This document shows, piece after piece, positions 37,141 through 47,400 of a stretch of DNA of 64,000 nt. The translations under genes and the position numbers were made by a program. The notes under the pieces were generated by a model. That model did no database searches. It was not told the origin of the DNA and saw only the letters and a list, made by a program, of their open reading frames with translations. The stretch spans positions 694,501 to 758,500 of the forward strand of contig JAPPUL010000081.1 in NCBI GenBank assembly GCA_026874595.1, read 5' to 3'. Position 1 is the first letter of the stretch. The number at the start of each line of letters is the position of its first letter. The stretch is from Sipunculus nudus. Lineage: Eukaryota; Annelida; Sipuncula; Golfingiida; Sipunculidae.

Positions 37141-37791
37141 GTGCAGTTTAAGGCTATTATCTTTGACCTCGATGGCACTCTTATTGACTCTAAAGACGAT
37201 ATTGCTAACTCTGTTAATCTCACTTTACAAAAACTAAAGCTTGATACTTTGCCGCTTAATACTATTTATAATTACATCGGGCAGGGTGTTTCTAATCTAA
37301 TACTTAAAAGCGTTGCTAAGTCAGCTGGAAAGCAAAATGTTGATATTTATTTTGATGAGGCTATCTCTACTTTTTCTTACATCTACAAAAACAATATGAT
37401 TAATGAAACTGCTTGTTACAAGGACGTTATAAACACTTTAGGCAAATTGTCTCATCTCAAAAAAGCTATCGTTACTAACAAATCTTCTCCCTTTACCATA
37501 CCCATAATAGAGACTCTGAATTTAAAACAATTCTTTAGCTCCGTTATCTGTGGGGATACCATAGATTATAGAAAACCGCATTCTAAACCCATCTTAACTG
37601 CTTTGCAACAACTAAATATTAAAACAAAAGAAGCTATCATGGTGGGAGATTCATTTGCCGACATCCAAGCCGCTTATAACGCTCACACTAAAAGCTGTTT
37701 TGCTTGCTACGGCTTTGGGCACCTTAATCATATTAAACCTGACTTTTACATTAACTCTTTTGCTGAAATCATTAATATTGTCGCCTCTTAA
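37141..37791 (+). CDS. gph: HAD phosphatase, phosphoglycolate phosphatase type
   Basis: 216 residues from a GTG at 37141. HAD motif I is IIFDLDGTLIDS; the helical cap follows. Motif II is in AIVTNKSS, motif III Lys is in YRKPHSKP, and motif IV is IMVGDSFADIQAA. The overall size and cap match Gph/PGP phosphatases, which clear 2-phosphoglycolate, though HAD substrate calls by sequence are loose. The stop overlaps the stop of the downstream convergent membrane protein by four bases. Confidence 0.8.
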   Translation: MQFKAIIFDLDGTLIDSKDDIANSVNLTLQKLKLDTLPLNTIYNYIGQGVSNLILKSVAKSAGKQNVDIYFDEAISTFSYIYKNNMINETACYKDVINTLGKLSHLKKAIVTNKSSPFTIPIIETLNLKQFFSSVICGDTIDYRKPHSKPILTALQQLNIKTKEAIMVGDSFADIQAAYNAHTKSCFACYGFGHLNHIKPDFYINSFAEIINIVAS

Positions 37792-38204
37792 GTGCTCACC
37801 ACTCCGCTTGCTGCTAATACCAAGATTATTATCTCTAATATTACTATATATAAATAATTATCTCGTTTCTTTATATAATACGGAAGTAACAGCATCAACG
37901 CAATAATTGCTACTAATGACAAAAAGGCCAAGCTTAAAAAAGCTATCATATCACCATACAAAAGCAAATATATCCAATCCCAACCCGTTGGACTATGTGT
38001 TTTATATATATATTCTCTTAACCCGCTTCCCCAATGCTTTGATACCTCATCAGGAGATACAAATGAGGGTGCCAAACCTAATACATATACAAAAAAACTT
38101 ACCACCAAAAACAATATCCCTACAACCGATATTACCGACATTATCTTACTTAGCCTTATATTTTCTTCCGATACAAAGCCTTTAGTTATTTCCTTCTCTT
38201 CCAT
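37788..38204 (-). CDS. Small membrane protein paired with a TauE-type transporter (DUF1634-like)
   Basis: 138 residues from the ATG at 38204, which has GGGAG five bases upstream; a longer reading from 38237 would start inside the repeat block. Three or four hydrophobic segments (SVISVVGILFLVVSFFVYVL, MIAFLSLAFLSLVAIIALML, YIVILEIIILVLAASGVV) and a conserved-looking loop HSPTGWDWIYLLLYGDM. Small proteins of this shape (DUF1634) are often encoded next to TauE/SafE exporters, as here; membership is inferred from shape and context. Confidence 0.6.
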   Translation of the reverse strand: MEEKEITKGFVSEENIRLSKIMSVISVVGILFLVVSFFVYVLGLAPSFVSPDEVSKHWGSGLREYIYKTHSPTGWDWIYLLLYGDMIAFLSLAFLSLVAIIALMLLLPYYIKKRDNYLYIVILEIIILVLAASGVVST

Positions 38205-38206
38205 AA

Positions 38207-38302
38207 AGTCTCCCTTAATAAAAGTCTCCCTTAACAAAAGTCTCCCTTAACAAAAGTCTCCCTTAATAAAAGTCTCCCTTAATAAAAGTCTCCCTTAATA
38301 AA
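38207..38302. repeat. Six tandem copies of a 16-bp unit carrying a Shine-Dalgarno sequence
   Basis: AGTCTCCCTTAATAAA (two copies have C for T near the end) at 38207, 38223, 38239, 38255, 38271 and 38287. On the minus strand each copy reads TTTATTAAGGGAGACT, so six GGGAG sites line up in front of the ATG at 38204, and the last one is correctly spaced to act as its ribosome-binding site. Confidence 0.97.
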
Positions 38303-38324
38303 ATACCATGTCCCTATAATATAA

Positions 38325-39284
38325 TTAGTCCCATATCCCAAAACCTTTAAGTAACGACCTAACTCCTGCTACGCTTAGAAAGATTATTACAACCCATTTA
38401 ACTACCATCGGTTTTGACTTAGACAGCAATTTAACCCCTAATCGCGCTCCCAACATCATTCCCACTACCGAAGGAACTGTTATTAACACAAGCTCTGCTC
38501 CTTTCAATAAATATACCCAGGCTGCTGCTGTGTCCGTTATCGCCAAAATCAATATACTACTTGCTGCTGATACCTTAAGTGGAACGCCCAATACCTGATT
38601 TAATACCGGAACGTTCGCCCAGCCCGCTCCAAGACCAAACATCCCTGCCATGAACCCTATAAATACAAATAATATTAATGCTTGCGGAGTTCGATGCACC
38701 CTCCAGCTTATCTCCTTACCCAAACTCTCATCATAATATCTTCCATATATCTTTAACTTCTTCGATAATTTATCGCTTTTTAAAACTTCAGGGAAATCCG
38801 ATTTTTTAGATATGAACATTAATACCACTATCCCCAATATTATGAAACCTAGGATTATCTGTATTACGTAGCTTGGGAGGGCAAGACCCACCTCCGCTCC
38901 AAATATAGACGACAAAGACGATACCACCGCCATCGGTAAGGCTACCCTTATATTTGCAAGTCCCTTCTTTAGTAATCCAGGACTCGCTGATAGTGCTCCT
39001 GATAACGCTACGAATAAGCCTGCTCCCCTTACGAAATCTAAATGAAAGGGAAATATACTAGATACGATAGGTACGTATAATACCCCTCCTCCAAGCCCCG
39101 ATAATATCGCTACTGCTCCAAGAACTGATGTAAATAAGAATAGCATCAAGGACCACTCCCACCACACTAATTTAGGACCGCCTTCCCCTAACAATAATAA
39201 CGTTTCATTCCCATATGCCAATTCTACCAAAATGACAAGTCCCATCAAAAGTATCATAACTACAACTTTTATTCCCAATTTCAT
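38325..39284 (-). CDS. TauE/SafE-family sulfite/anion exporter-like permease
   Basis: 319 residues, about eight to nine membrane segments arranged as two similar halves: LSGLGGGVLYVPIVSSIFPF near residue 65 and FGLGAGWANVPVLNQVLGVP near residue 225, the paired family signatures. Members export or import sulfite, sulfonates or related organic anions; the substrate is unknown here. The linker between halves (about 155-205) is charged and cytoplasmic. The small DUF1634-like membrane protein follows on the same strand. Confidence 0.88.
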   Translation of the reverse strand: MKLGIKVVVMILLMGLVILVELAYGNETLLLLGEGGPKLVWWEWSLMLFLFTSVLGAVAILSGLGGGVLYVPIVSSIFPFHLDFVRGAGLFVALSGALSASPGLLKKGLANIRVALPMAVVSSLSSIFGAEVGLALPSYVIQIILGFIILGIVVLMFISKKSDFPEVLKSDKLSKKLKIYGRYYDESLGKEISWRVHRTPQALILFVFIGFMAGMFGLGAGWANVPVLNQVLGVPLKVSAASSILILAITDTAAAWVYLLKGAELVLITVPSVVGMMLGARLGVKLLSKSKPMVVKWVVIIFLSVAGVRSLLKGFGIWD

Positions 39285-39505
39285 AATTGCTTCCTTTTCT
39301 CCTAACTTATCTTTCTACATAATTATATCTACTATAGATAGTTTAGCACTAACAGCTTAATTACTATTTCACAACCATATAAACCCATTTAAATTTATTC
39401 AATATTTACTCGCATATATAAAAACTTTTACTTTATATGTAACTTTTTTTACACTTATAGTGTACTTTATATAGGATGCTTTATATTATGTAGTTTTATA
39501 CCATA

Positions 39506-41047
39506 TTGTATTTTGCTCGCTGGAGGATTAGCTCTATTCGTCCCAATTATCAAAAATATAACAATGCCAAACCCAAAGAAATCAATATCGATATAGACGC
39601 TTGCTTTGCTTATCACAAAAACTCTATTAAAATTGCTGTCATTTATCCTAACTCTTATTACCTTGGTATGAGCAATTTAGGCTTTCAGGGCATCTTTTAT
39701 CTCTTTGCTAAACAGCCCCTTTTTCATGTCAACAGGTTCTTCTTTGACCCTTTGTCTAACTCCATCTTCTCCCCTGAGAACCACTTTAGACTATATTCGG
39801 CTAACCTCATTTTTGTCTCGCATAGTTATGAATCTGACTTTCTAAATCTTGTCAAAATGTTAACTACTTCAGGCATTAACCCTTATGCTCATCAACGCAA
39901 GGACGTTTTTATCGGCGTTGGCGGCGCTTTCCCTTCCATTAACTACCAAATATACTTACCACTTGCTGATATTATCTTTAAAGGCGATTTTGAACCTTAT
40001 ATTAATACTATTATAAATATTTCTGCACTATGGTATTCTTGCAAAGACAAAATACAATTTATTTCCCTCTTTATCCAAATCAAACCATTTATTATCTCAA
40101 AATTCATTACTAATGAAGAGCATTATAAAACTACTCTCAAAACCAAAAATAACTCCCCCATTAACTCCTTTACCCCCAATTACTCTCACATCATTACTAA
40201 TAACACTGTCTTCCCTTATACTTTCTTAATCGAAATTACTCGCGGTTGCCGCTTTAAATGTAGCTTTTGTACTGTCCCTGAAACTTATGGGAATTTGAGA
40301 TACTTCCCTAAAGAGACCTTGTTCCCTTTAATCGATACCGGCATTGCTCATGCTAACAAAATAGGGCTTGTTAGTGCCCTGACTACTGACCATAAACAAC
40401 TTATCCAGATTATAAACTATATTAATAACTTTAATGCTTTTGTCTCTTTCTCTTCGCTTAGAATAGAAAATATTTCTGAGGACTTACTTCGGCTTATGAG
40501 ATTCAATAAGCAAAATATCTTAACTATTGCTCCTGAGGTTGCATCCAGAAAACTTGCTCGCTTAATTAAAAAACCTTTTCATCGCGATGTTATTCTAGAC
40601 CTTTGTGATAAAGCCATTTCTCTAGGATTTAAGAGTTTAAAACTATATTTTATTATCGGATTCATTGAAGAGGACCAGGATGATATTAATGCCATTATCT
40701 CCCTTGTTAAGGATATTAGAAATATCGCTCTTGCTCATGCCAAGCAGTCTAAGTTTATGACCAGTATCATCGTAAATATTAATCAGTTTATACCAAAGCC
40801 TAATACTCACCTTGCTTATCAAGCTTTTATTGATGAAACTATTATTAAAACTCGCATCAATACTATTAAAAAACATCTAACTCCTCTTGGCATCATAATA
40901 CGCGTTAATGGCTACTTCGAGGCCTTCTTACAATGGAAACTAGCTCATGCTGATAATAATATCGGCTCCTTTATAATTGATGGTATAGCTAAAGGCATAA
41001 GTACTAAAAGCTTATTTTCACAGGTTAAGCATACATTTATAAAATAA
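39506..41047 (+). CDS. B12-binding-domain radical SAM protein
   Basis: 513 residues. The N-terminal part (about 35-175) has the Rossmann-like layout of the B12-binding radical SAM group (IKIAVIYPNSYYLGMSNLGF, DVFIGVGGAFPSIN), but no DxHxxG cobalamin motif is seen. Then the radical SAM core has CRFKCSFC near residue 250, giving the three 4Fe-4S cysteines in CxxxCxxC spacing, and LKLYFIIGFIEEDQDD. It resembles the YgiQ/TIGR03960-like group in which the reaction is unknown. Starts at TTG 39506 with no good ribosome-binding site, so the true start may differ. Ends at the 14-bp repeats that separate it from leuA. Confidence 0.75.
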   Translation: MYFARWRISSIRPNYQKYNNAKPKEINIDIDACFAYHKNSIKIAVIYPNSYYLGMSNLGFQGIFYLFAKQPLFHVNRFFFDPLSNSIFSPENHFRLYSANLIFVSHSYESDFLNLVKMLTTSGINPYAHQRKDVFIGVGGAFPSINYQIYLPLADIIFKGDFEPYINTIINISALWYSCKDKIQFISLFIQIKPFIISKFITNEEHYKTTLKTKNNSPINSFTPNYSHIITNNTVFPYTFLIEITRGCRFKCSFCTVPETYGNLRYFPKETLFPLIDTGIAHANKIGLVSALTTDHKQLIQIINYINNFNAFVSFSSLRIENISEDLLRLMRFNKQNILTIAPEVASRKLARLIKKPFHRDVILDLCDKAISLGFKSLKLYFIIGFIEEDQDDINAIISLVKDIRNIALAHAKQSKFMTSIIVNINQFIPKPNTHLAYQAFIDETIIKTRINTIKKHLTPLGIIIRVNGYFEAFLQWKLAHADNNIGSFIIDGIAKGISTKSLFSQVKHTFIK

Positions 41048-41049
41048 CT

Positions 41050-41105
41050 ACCTTGTACTTTTTACCTTGTACTTTTTACCTTGTACTTTTTACCTTGTAC
41101 TTTTT
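41050..41105. repeat. Four tandem copies of a 14-bp unit at a convergent junction
   Basis: ACCTTGTACTTTTT at 41050, 41064, 41078 and 41092, filling the space between the stop of the radical SAM gene (41047) and the stop of leuA (41109). Confidence 0.97.
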
Positions 41106-41108
41106 ACC

Positions 41109-42653
41109 TTAATCCTGCTTTTGTAGACTCCCTTTCTTCAGCTTCAACTCGTTTAACAACTTGTTTAGCGCTAATACATACGCCTTCGTACTTGCAAATA
41201 TTATATCCGTACTAGAACCATGCCCTGAGGCCATATGATTTTCGTGATTTATTATTACGCTCACTTCCCCGATAGCATCCGCTCCTTCCGTTATCGCATT
41301 TATACTATACCTTTTTAATTGCACATCTATTCCCACTATCTTATTAATTGCATTATATACTGCGCTTATAGGACCATCACCGGTTGCTCCCGCTTTTAAA
41401 CTCTCTCCTTTCTTAACTAAATGCACTGTTGCACTCGCTAAGGCCGGGTCGCTACCACAAAATGTATGAAAATCTATTAGCTCGTAGGTCGATTCTATAC
41501 TCGGCATAAGCTCATCTGCCACTATTGCATATATATCTTCATCATATACTTCTTTCTTCTTATCTGCTACCTTCAAAAATCTCTCGTACGCCCTCTCAAA
41601 ATGTTGTGCGTCAAGCTCTATTGATAATTGCTCTACACGATTTTTAAAACCATGTTTACCGGAATGACGTCCAAGCACTATCATACTGCTCCTCTTTCCT
41701 ATTGACTCCGGTGTCATTATCTCATACGTTTGCGGATATTTCAATATCCCATCCTGATGTATCCCAGATTCATGTGCAAACGCATTCTTTCCCACTATCG
41801 CTTTGTTGGGCTGCACAAATACACTAGTTATATTCGAAAGCTGTACGCTTGATGCATATATCTCCTTTGCATTAACTCCTGTATGAAGTCCATACAAATC
41901 CTTTCTTACATTTAAACAAGACACTATCTCTTCTAATGCCGCATTACCGGCCCTCTCCCCTATCCCATTTACACTACATTCTATTTGTCTTGCTCCTGCA
42001 TTTACTGCTGCTAGGGAGTTTGCTACCGCTAAGCCCAAATCATTATGACAGTGTACGCTTATTATTGCCTCGTTTATATTCTTAACTCGTTTATAAAGCT
42101 CCTTTATAGTATCATAAAACTCCTTTGGAACTGTGTAGCCTACTGTGTCTGGTATATTTACTATCTTCGCTCCGCTTTCTATTGCCGCTTCCACTATCTC
42201 GCACAAAAAACCTATGTCTGTTCGGGTTGCATCTTCTGCCGAAAACTCAACCTCCTCGCATAAACTACGTGCATAGCTTACCGCCTTTTGGGACATATCA
42301 AGTACTTCACTTGATTGCTTTTTTAACTTATATTCCATGTGTATTGGGCTTGTTGCTATAAATGTATGAATTCTTGGTTTTGAAGATTCTTTTATTGCTT
42401 TATAGCATACATCTATATCTTTCTCTAAAGCCCTTGCAAGACCTGCTATCGTTATCCCTTCTATCTCCTCTGCTATTCGCTTTACCCCCTCAAATTGTAT
42501 CGGCGATGATACCGGAAACCCAGCTTCTATTACATCAACTCTTAATCTCTTAAGCTGACGCGCAAACGATAACTTCTCCTCTATGTCCATCGAAAAACCA
42601 GGCGCTTGCTCCCCATCTCTTAACGTTGTGTCAAATATATATACTTTATCCAT
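41109..42653 (-). CDS. leuA: 2-isopropylmalate synthase
   Basis: 514 residues from the ATG at 42653 (MDKVYIFDTTLRDGEQAPGF), which has AGAGG upstream; the reading from 42698 adds 15 unmatched residues. HMGL-like TIM barrel with the DTTLRDGEQ metal/substrate motif, the zinc ligands in SVHCHNDLGLAVANSL, and SVNGIGERAGNAALEE. The C-terminal leucine-binding regulatory domain (about 390-500) is present with GATGDGPISAVYNAI. It condenses 2-oxoisovalerate with acetyl-CoA, the first committed step to leucine. Citramalate synthase is a possible alternative, but the length and regulatory domain favour LeuA. Confidence 0.9.
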   Translation of the reverse strand: MDKVYIFDTTLRDGEQAPGFSMDIEEKLSFARQLKRLRVDVIEAGFPVSSPIQFEGVKRIAEEIEGITIAGLARALEKDIDVCYKAIKESSKPRIHTFIATSPIHMEYKLKKQSSEVLDMSQKAVSYARSLCEEVEFSAEDATRTDIGFLCEIVEAAIESGAKIVNIPDTVGYTVPKEFYDTIKELYKRVKNINEAIISVHCHNDLGLAVANSLAAVNAGARQIECSVNGIGERAGNAALEEIVSCLNVRKDLYGLHTGVNAKEIYASSVQLSNITSVFVQPNKAIVGKNAFAHESGIHQDGILKYPQTYEIMTPESIGKRSSMIVLGRHSGKHGFKNRVEQLSIELDAQHFERAYERFLKVADKKKEVYDEDIYAIVADELMPSIESTYELIDFHTFCGSDPALASATVHLVKKGESLKAGATGDGPISAVYNAINKIVGIDVQLKRYSINAITEGADAIGEVSVIINHENHMASGHGSSTDIIFASTKAYVLALNKLLNELKLKKGSLQKQD

Positions 42654-42985
42654 TATTATACCTCTAACTTTTATTAGCTCTCTCCCCTCTATGTGCATAG
42701 AGCATCATATTTATTTTAATTTACTTTACTTTATTATTATTTTGGATTTTATTTTTTTACCCCTACCATAGGGGCAGTGTAGGCGTTTGAAACTGCAGTT
42801 CAAACCATACTATAGATGCCTTTTGTGCGGATTTTATTACGTTTATATTCATAACCTTCATACATTCTCACCTCTTAAACTCACCTCTTAATACTACTTA
42901 TATAGTATTTCCATCCCTTCTTAAATAACAGTATCTTAAGTATAATAATCTTTCTTTCCCGTGTAAACCTTAATCCTATTTTTTT
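42654..42985. other. 332-bp leader region upstream of leuA with two hairpins
   Basis: It contains two perfect inverted repeats next to each other: CCCCTA(CCA)TAGGGG at about 42760-42774, and GTTTGAA(7 nt)TTCAAAC at about 42789-42809. Neither is followed by a T-run in the leuA direction, so they are not simple terminators. A 29-codon minus-strand reading frame crosses both hairpins (42763-42852). GAGGTGAG is duplicated near 42870-42890. No T-box core sequence was seen. Confidence 0.45.
42763..42852 (-). CDS. Possible leader peptide of leuA (29 aa)
   Basis: ATG at 42852, stop TAG at 42763-42765. The product begins MNINVIKSAQKASIVWFELQ and ends LPLW. Its last part uses CTG, CTG and CTA for leucine, uncommon codons in this AT-rich sequence, and covers both hairpins of the leuA leader. 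That would fit translation-coupled attenuation. The only nearby ribosome-binding sequence is AAGG two bases before the ATG, which is too close, so the reading is speculative. The conserved-looking element could instead be a dispersed intergenic repeat. Confidence 0.2.
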   Translation of the reverse strand: MNINVIKSAQKASIVWFELQFQTPTLPLW

Positions 42986-44212
42986 TTAGTAGATATCTGT
43001 TCCATGTTCTAATGATATCTTTCTATATATTATTTCCGATATCAAATCTATAAACGCTTTGCGTACCTCTGTAAACCTTATTATTACTATATCGCCCTTT
43101 ATACTTGATACTACTCCGTTTACTAGGCCAAATCTTCCCTGCAAATTAAGTTGGATCTTTTCAAACTCCTCCTTTAGGCTAAATATTTCTAATTTCTCCC
43201 TTTGTGGACGAAAGGCTACACCTGTTGTCCCAAGCTCTACTATATCCCCTCTTATTAACTCCGCATATCCTATATCACCTATTAAATTTATCTTAAACTT
43301 ATCGTTTGGATATACCTTTACATATATATTCTTACGTCGCTTGGTAAAGCCAATTCCTATCCTATTAAAAGCATTATGCATCTTCTCTACAAACTCAACT
43401 TGTTGACCATTTTTCGATATTATATCTACCACACCATAGGATAAAAGTAAATCATTACGATACTCATCACCTATTGCTGAATACCCCACCACCTTTATTC
43501 CCTTATGCTTACTATTACTATATATACCCTGTAACTTCTTTTCTAATGAATAAGTACCTATATCAACATCTAAGCACATAACATCAACTTTATTCTCGTT
43601 TACATAAGCTATATCATCAGTTGTCAATACCTTTACTCCCTTTGGTATAAACTCATGCACCACACTATAGCAAAAACTCTTTGGAATACTAACCAATAGT
43701 AAAGATAATGTCCCTGCTGTGCCCCACTCAGAACCATCCCTTGCTGCTAAATTAATCGAAAATACTCCAAGCTCCGTCGACATCTCAATTACTATTGTAC
43801 TTATGCTTTCTCTCGTTAACTGGGCTTTGTGACCTACATATACCACCGGTGCACTTATATTACAACTATAACTTTGTTCCTCAAGACGGGTAATTGCTGT
43901 TCCCGCTATCATATTACCCAGTTCCGTTATTGCTGACTTTAATATCTCTTTAGTCTTTGTATCTTTTATATCATCTCCTCTAAACCCTATCCCTATCATA
44001 TTTTCTGCAAGCTTTGTTGTCATTCCTGACGGTAAGTCAAATATTATCTGTCCCTCTACATCCCCAAGTAACGTAAAGAATATGCTAACTCCTCCTATAC
44101 TCTCTTTTCCATGTGCTATATATATATTCTTTTTTATAGCATGTATTCCAACCGCTTCCTCTATTATGCTTATTGCTGATGATACAAAAGGGTTTACATA
44201 TCTAAGATCCAT
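42986..44212 (-). CDS. CheX phosphatase domain / receiver-like domain / PilZ fusion
   Basis: 408 residues. The CheX-type domain covers about 1-155 with the catalytic ExxN pattern at Glu97-Asn100 (TELGNMIAG), used to dephosphorylate CheY-P. The middle region (about 195-290) is receiver-like, with DVMCLDVDIG and a lysine in VVDIISKNG. The PilZ-like C-terminus (about 305-400) has DIVELGTTGVAFRPQ and a preceding Arg-rich strand (TKRRKNIYVKV), as expected for c-di-GMP binding, though the RxxxR is not textbook. It probably links chemotaxis dephosphorylation to c-di-GMP. CheX/PilZ pairs are familiar from spirochaetes. CheW lies at 23 kb. Confidence 0.75.
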   Translation of the reverse strand: MDLRYVNPFVSSAISIIEEAVGIHAIKKNIYIAHGKESIGGVSIFFTLLGDVEGQIIFDLPSGMTTKLAENMIGIGFRGDDIKDTKTKEILKSAITELGNMIAGTAITRLEEQSYSCNISAPVVYVGHKAQLTRESISTIVIEMSTELGVFSINLAARDGSEWGTAGTLSLLLVSIPKSFCYSVVHEFIPKGVKVLTTDDIAYVNENKVDVMCLDVDIGTYSLEKKLQGIYSNSKHKGIKVVGYSAIGDEYRNDLLLSYGVVDIISKNGQQVEFVEKMHNAFNRIGIGFTKRRKNIYVKVYPNDKFKINLIGDIGYAELIRGDIVELGTTGVAFRPQREKLEIFSLKEEFEKIQLNLQGRFGLVNGVVSSIKGDIVIIRFTEVRKAFIDLISEIIYRKISLEHGTDIY

Positions 44213-44466
44213 ACTCTATTCTCTCAATCAATCTTATAAAATATTATTTACGCTAAATACATCTAGTTCTAATTTTAGTATATCTGCTTTCAATATCCCT
44301 TTCTATGTCCCTTACATAATAACTATTTTCCGTTTTATACTCTCTACATTATGATCACATACCTATAAAATCCAAACATAATCCTTTATATTCGACATCT
44401 ATTTCCTTGCCTAATCTAGGGAGACGATTACTTCGCTTTATTCTTTATACTAATTATAATTCTTCA

Positions 44467-47400
44467 TTAATATAACTTATTTTTACATAAATAGTCATCA
44501 AAAACATTTGCTACTTTAGATATATTATCATGGCAATAGCATATAAAATCATTAGCATTCTTAAAATTAAAACAATAGGCTAGTTCCAAGATTTTTTCCC
44601 CATCCCCATAAGATAAATCCTCTATCGCCACATTCTCTTCTATCCTTAATAGCCCTTCAAGCTCCCTATAAAACCTTAATCCTTCTAAAAGCACTTTATA
44701 ATCCTCTGCCCTTATTACTCCTTCCTTAAATAGCTTTTTAAGACTCTTATATGTATTATTTGGTAAATAAGCCATATTCCCCATGCGTAATATAAGATAT
44801 TCAACCAGGAATTCTATATCAAGCAACCCCCCTCGCCCCTTTTTAAATAAATATCTACTTCCCTTACCTTTCTTTAAAGCATTTTTTGATATCCGCTCCC
44901 GCATCACTAAAACCTCTTCTTTAAGCTCATCATCCCCCACTTCTAACCCCCCCTTAGGCAATACAAAATCTCTTATAAGAACTTCTAGTGCCTCTTTAAA
45001 CTCTACATTTGGTGAGTAAATCCGTGCCTTTGTATATAACAAACGCTCCCACACCCGCTCTTTATTAGCTCTTCCTTCCAAAAGATAATCTTTTAACTTC
45101 TTATAGCTTACCGTTATTGGAGCATTGCGTCCCTCCGGCCTAAGTTTCAAATCTAGTTCATATAAACCTCCATATGATATCGCCTTAGCAAAAAAACCAT
45201 TCAAAGCATTTAATACCACTTTATAAAACATATTACTATCATATCCCTCGCCTATGTCTTCTCGCTCATTGTATACTAAATATATATCTAGATCCGAACC
45301 AAAACTCATCTCATATCCACCAAGCTTGCCCAGCATCACAAGCCCGTATTCTTCGCTCTTATAACCTAACTTCTTACTCGATGCTCCATGATAATAATTA
45401 AATGTCTTCAGCAATATAAACTCTGAAAGCTCCGTAAGACGTTTGCCAAGCTCTTCTACTTCAAGATTTAATAACTGCTGAAGCCCAAGTCGCAAACTTT
45501 CATACGCTTTTAATTCTTTTATTGCATCGTTAAAGCTATTTCCTAAACTAAATCCTTTAAACTCTTCTTCCAATAGCTTATCTGTTGGCTTGCTATAGAC
45601 AAATACTTCATCTCCAACCTCTTCTAAATATTGGGGGTGGCTTATTAGAAGCTCGCTTAGAAATATACTCTTTGAAAAGATTGTTGTTAGACGTAAAAGT
45701 AGTTGCGGATACTCTATCAATAACACAAATAAACTATCTAATATCCCATAGCATTCTAAAAGCTTCAAAAAATAAAACAGTATCTTATCTATATTTATTT
45801 GAAGACTTTTTTCCTTTTCCACTAGCTCAAAAAGCAATACTAAGGTTTCTACATACTTCTCTTTTCCCATTTGTTGCACATTGCTTATTTCCCTTATACT
45901 CCTTATCGCATTCACTGCATCCGCAAAACCTAGCTCTTTTAAAAAACCTTCCATCCCATATTCACTCTCATCTTCGCGTAGGTACAATAAGGTGATTAGG
46001 TAACTACGCTTATCTACAAACACTTTTATGTACTTTCTGAATATACGCTCTGTAGCATATATAACTTCATTAAATAATGCTCTTAACGTACCCTCTATGT
46101 CTTTTGACACACCCTTCTCTCTTATAGACCCTTTTGATAACAGCAATGTGTATATCGTTAGTTTGTTCTCTTTTATTGTATCTAGATTCGAGAAAAAATA
46201 ACTCCAGTCTCTAAAATCATATAATTCTCTTTGGTATTTTAACTCCTTCAAAAAGGTATAACTATCAAATACCGCCTCACACTCCGATTCACTCATAAAT
46301 CCATGCTCAACTATCTCTTCTAATTTACATCTTACATTCTTTTTATTACCTTCTTTCTCCCCTTTTGCGTATAACATACACAACAAGTTTATTATCTTAT
46401 CTATTGTCTTTATGGGCTTTTTACTAAATGATTTGAATATACTCCCTATAAGTCGCTCATGCTCTTTCACCTCTTCTGTTGATAAGTATTTTCTATACAC
46501 AAGACGCCTAAGGGCATTTATGAAATATATTCCAAGCGATTTATCGCCTCCTATGTATCGCATATTTATTAAATCGTACCTATGCACTATATTTTCATTC
46601 TCTATATAGTCTATATATCCTTTTGTTGTTTTATTTAGAGGATAATTGCTTCTCTTCGATTTCTTATGATAATTAAGATTGTATAAGGCCTCCTCCCCTT
46701 TCGGCATTAGAAAATCTATTACATGCTCTATTAAAGCATCCTTAAATTTAAGCCCTCGCTTCCATGCATCTCCGCCTACCTCTCCTTTTACCACATTTTC
46801 ATACACGAATAAAATATCATATTTATCCGTGTAGGTCAGTTTATGTAATGCGTAGTTATTAAGACCTATTACTGCTATTGATAACCCATCCTGCTTTCCT
46901 AAACGTCTTTCTAATAGCTTTCGCTCTCGTTCCAAAACCTTTCCTAATATTAAATCCCCAACTGCGCTAAGCCTCCTCCCTACATCCTCTATATTATAGA
47001 CTCCCATCCCCTTCAAACACCCTATTCGTAATATCTGTACTCTCTTAAAACTATTTAGACTCCTGAAATTAAGCCGCTCCAGCAACTCCTCCCCTAACTC
47101 CTCCCCCTTCCCATCTCCCCCTCCTCCCACACCATACACTCCCAAATGTTTATAAAACTCTTTTGAAAGTTTCTCATCCACTTCCCACACTGCATCCTCC
47201 CCCTTCCATCCCTCCTCTCCTAAAAAATATCTAGAATCATTTAGTCTTGATTTAAGGCTATTTACGCACTCTGATATCTCATCTATAAAGCTATTTTCAA
47301 AGACCCGTTTTAGTATCTCTATCTCCTCAAACAATATCCGACACAAGTAAGGATAGGATAAAATCGTCTTTAAGCACTCTCGGAAAATTGATGAACTCAA

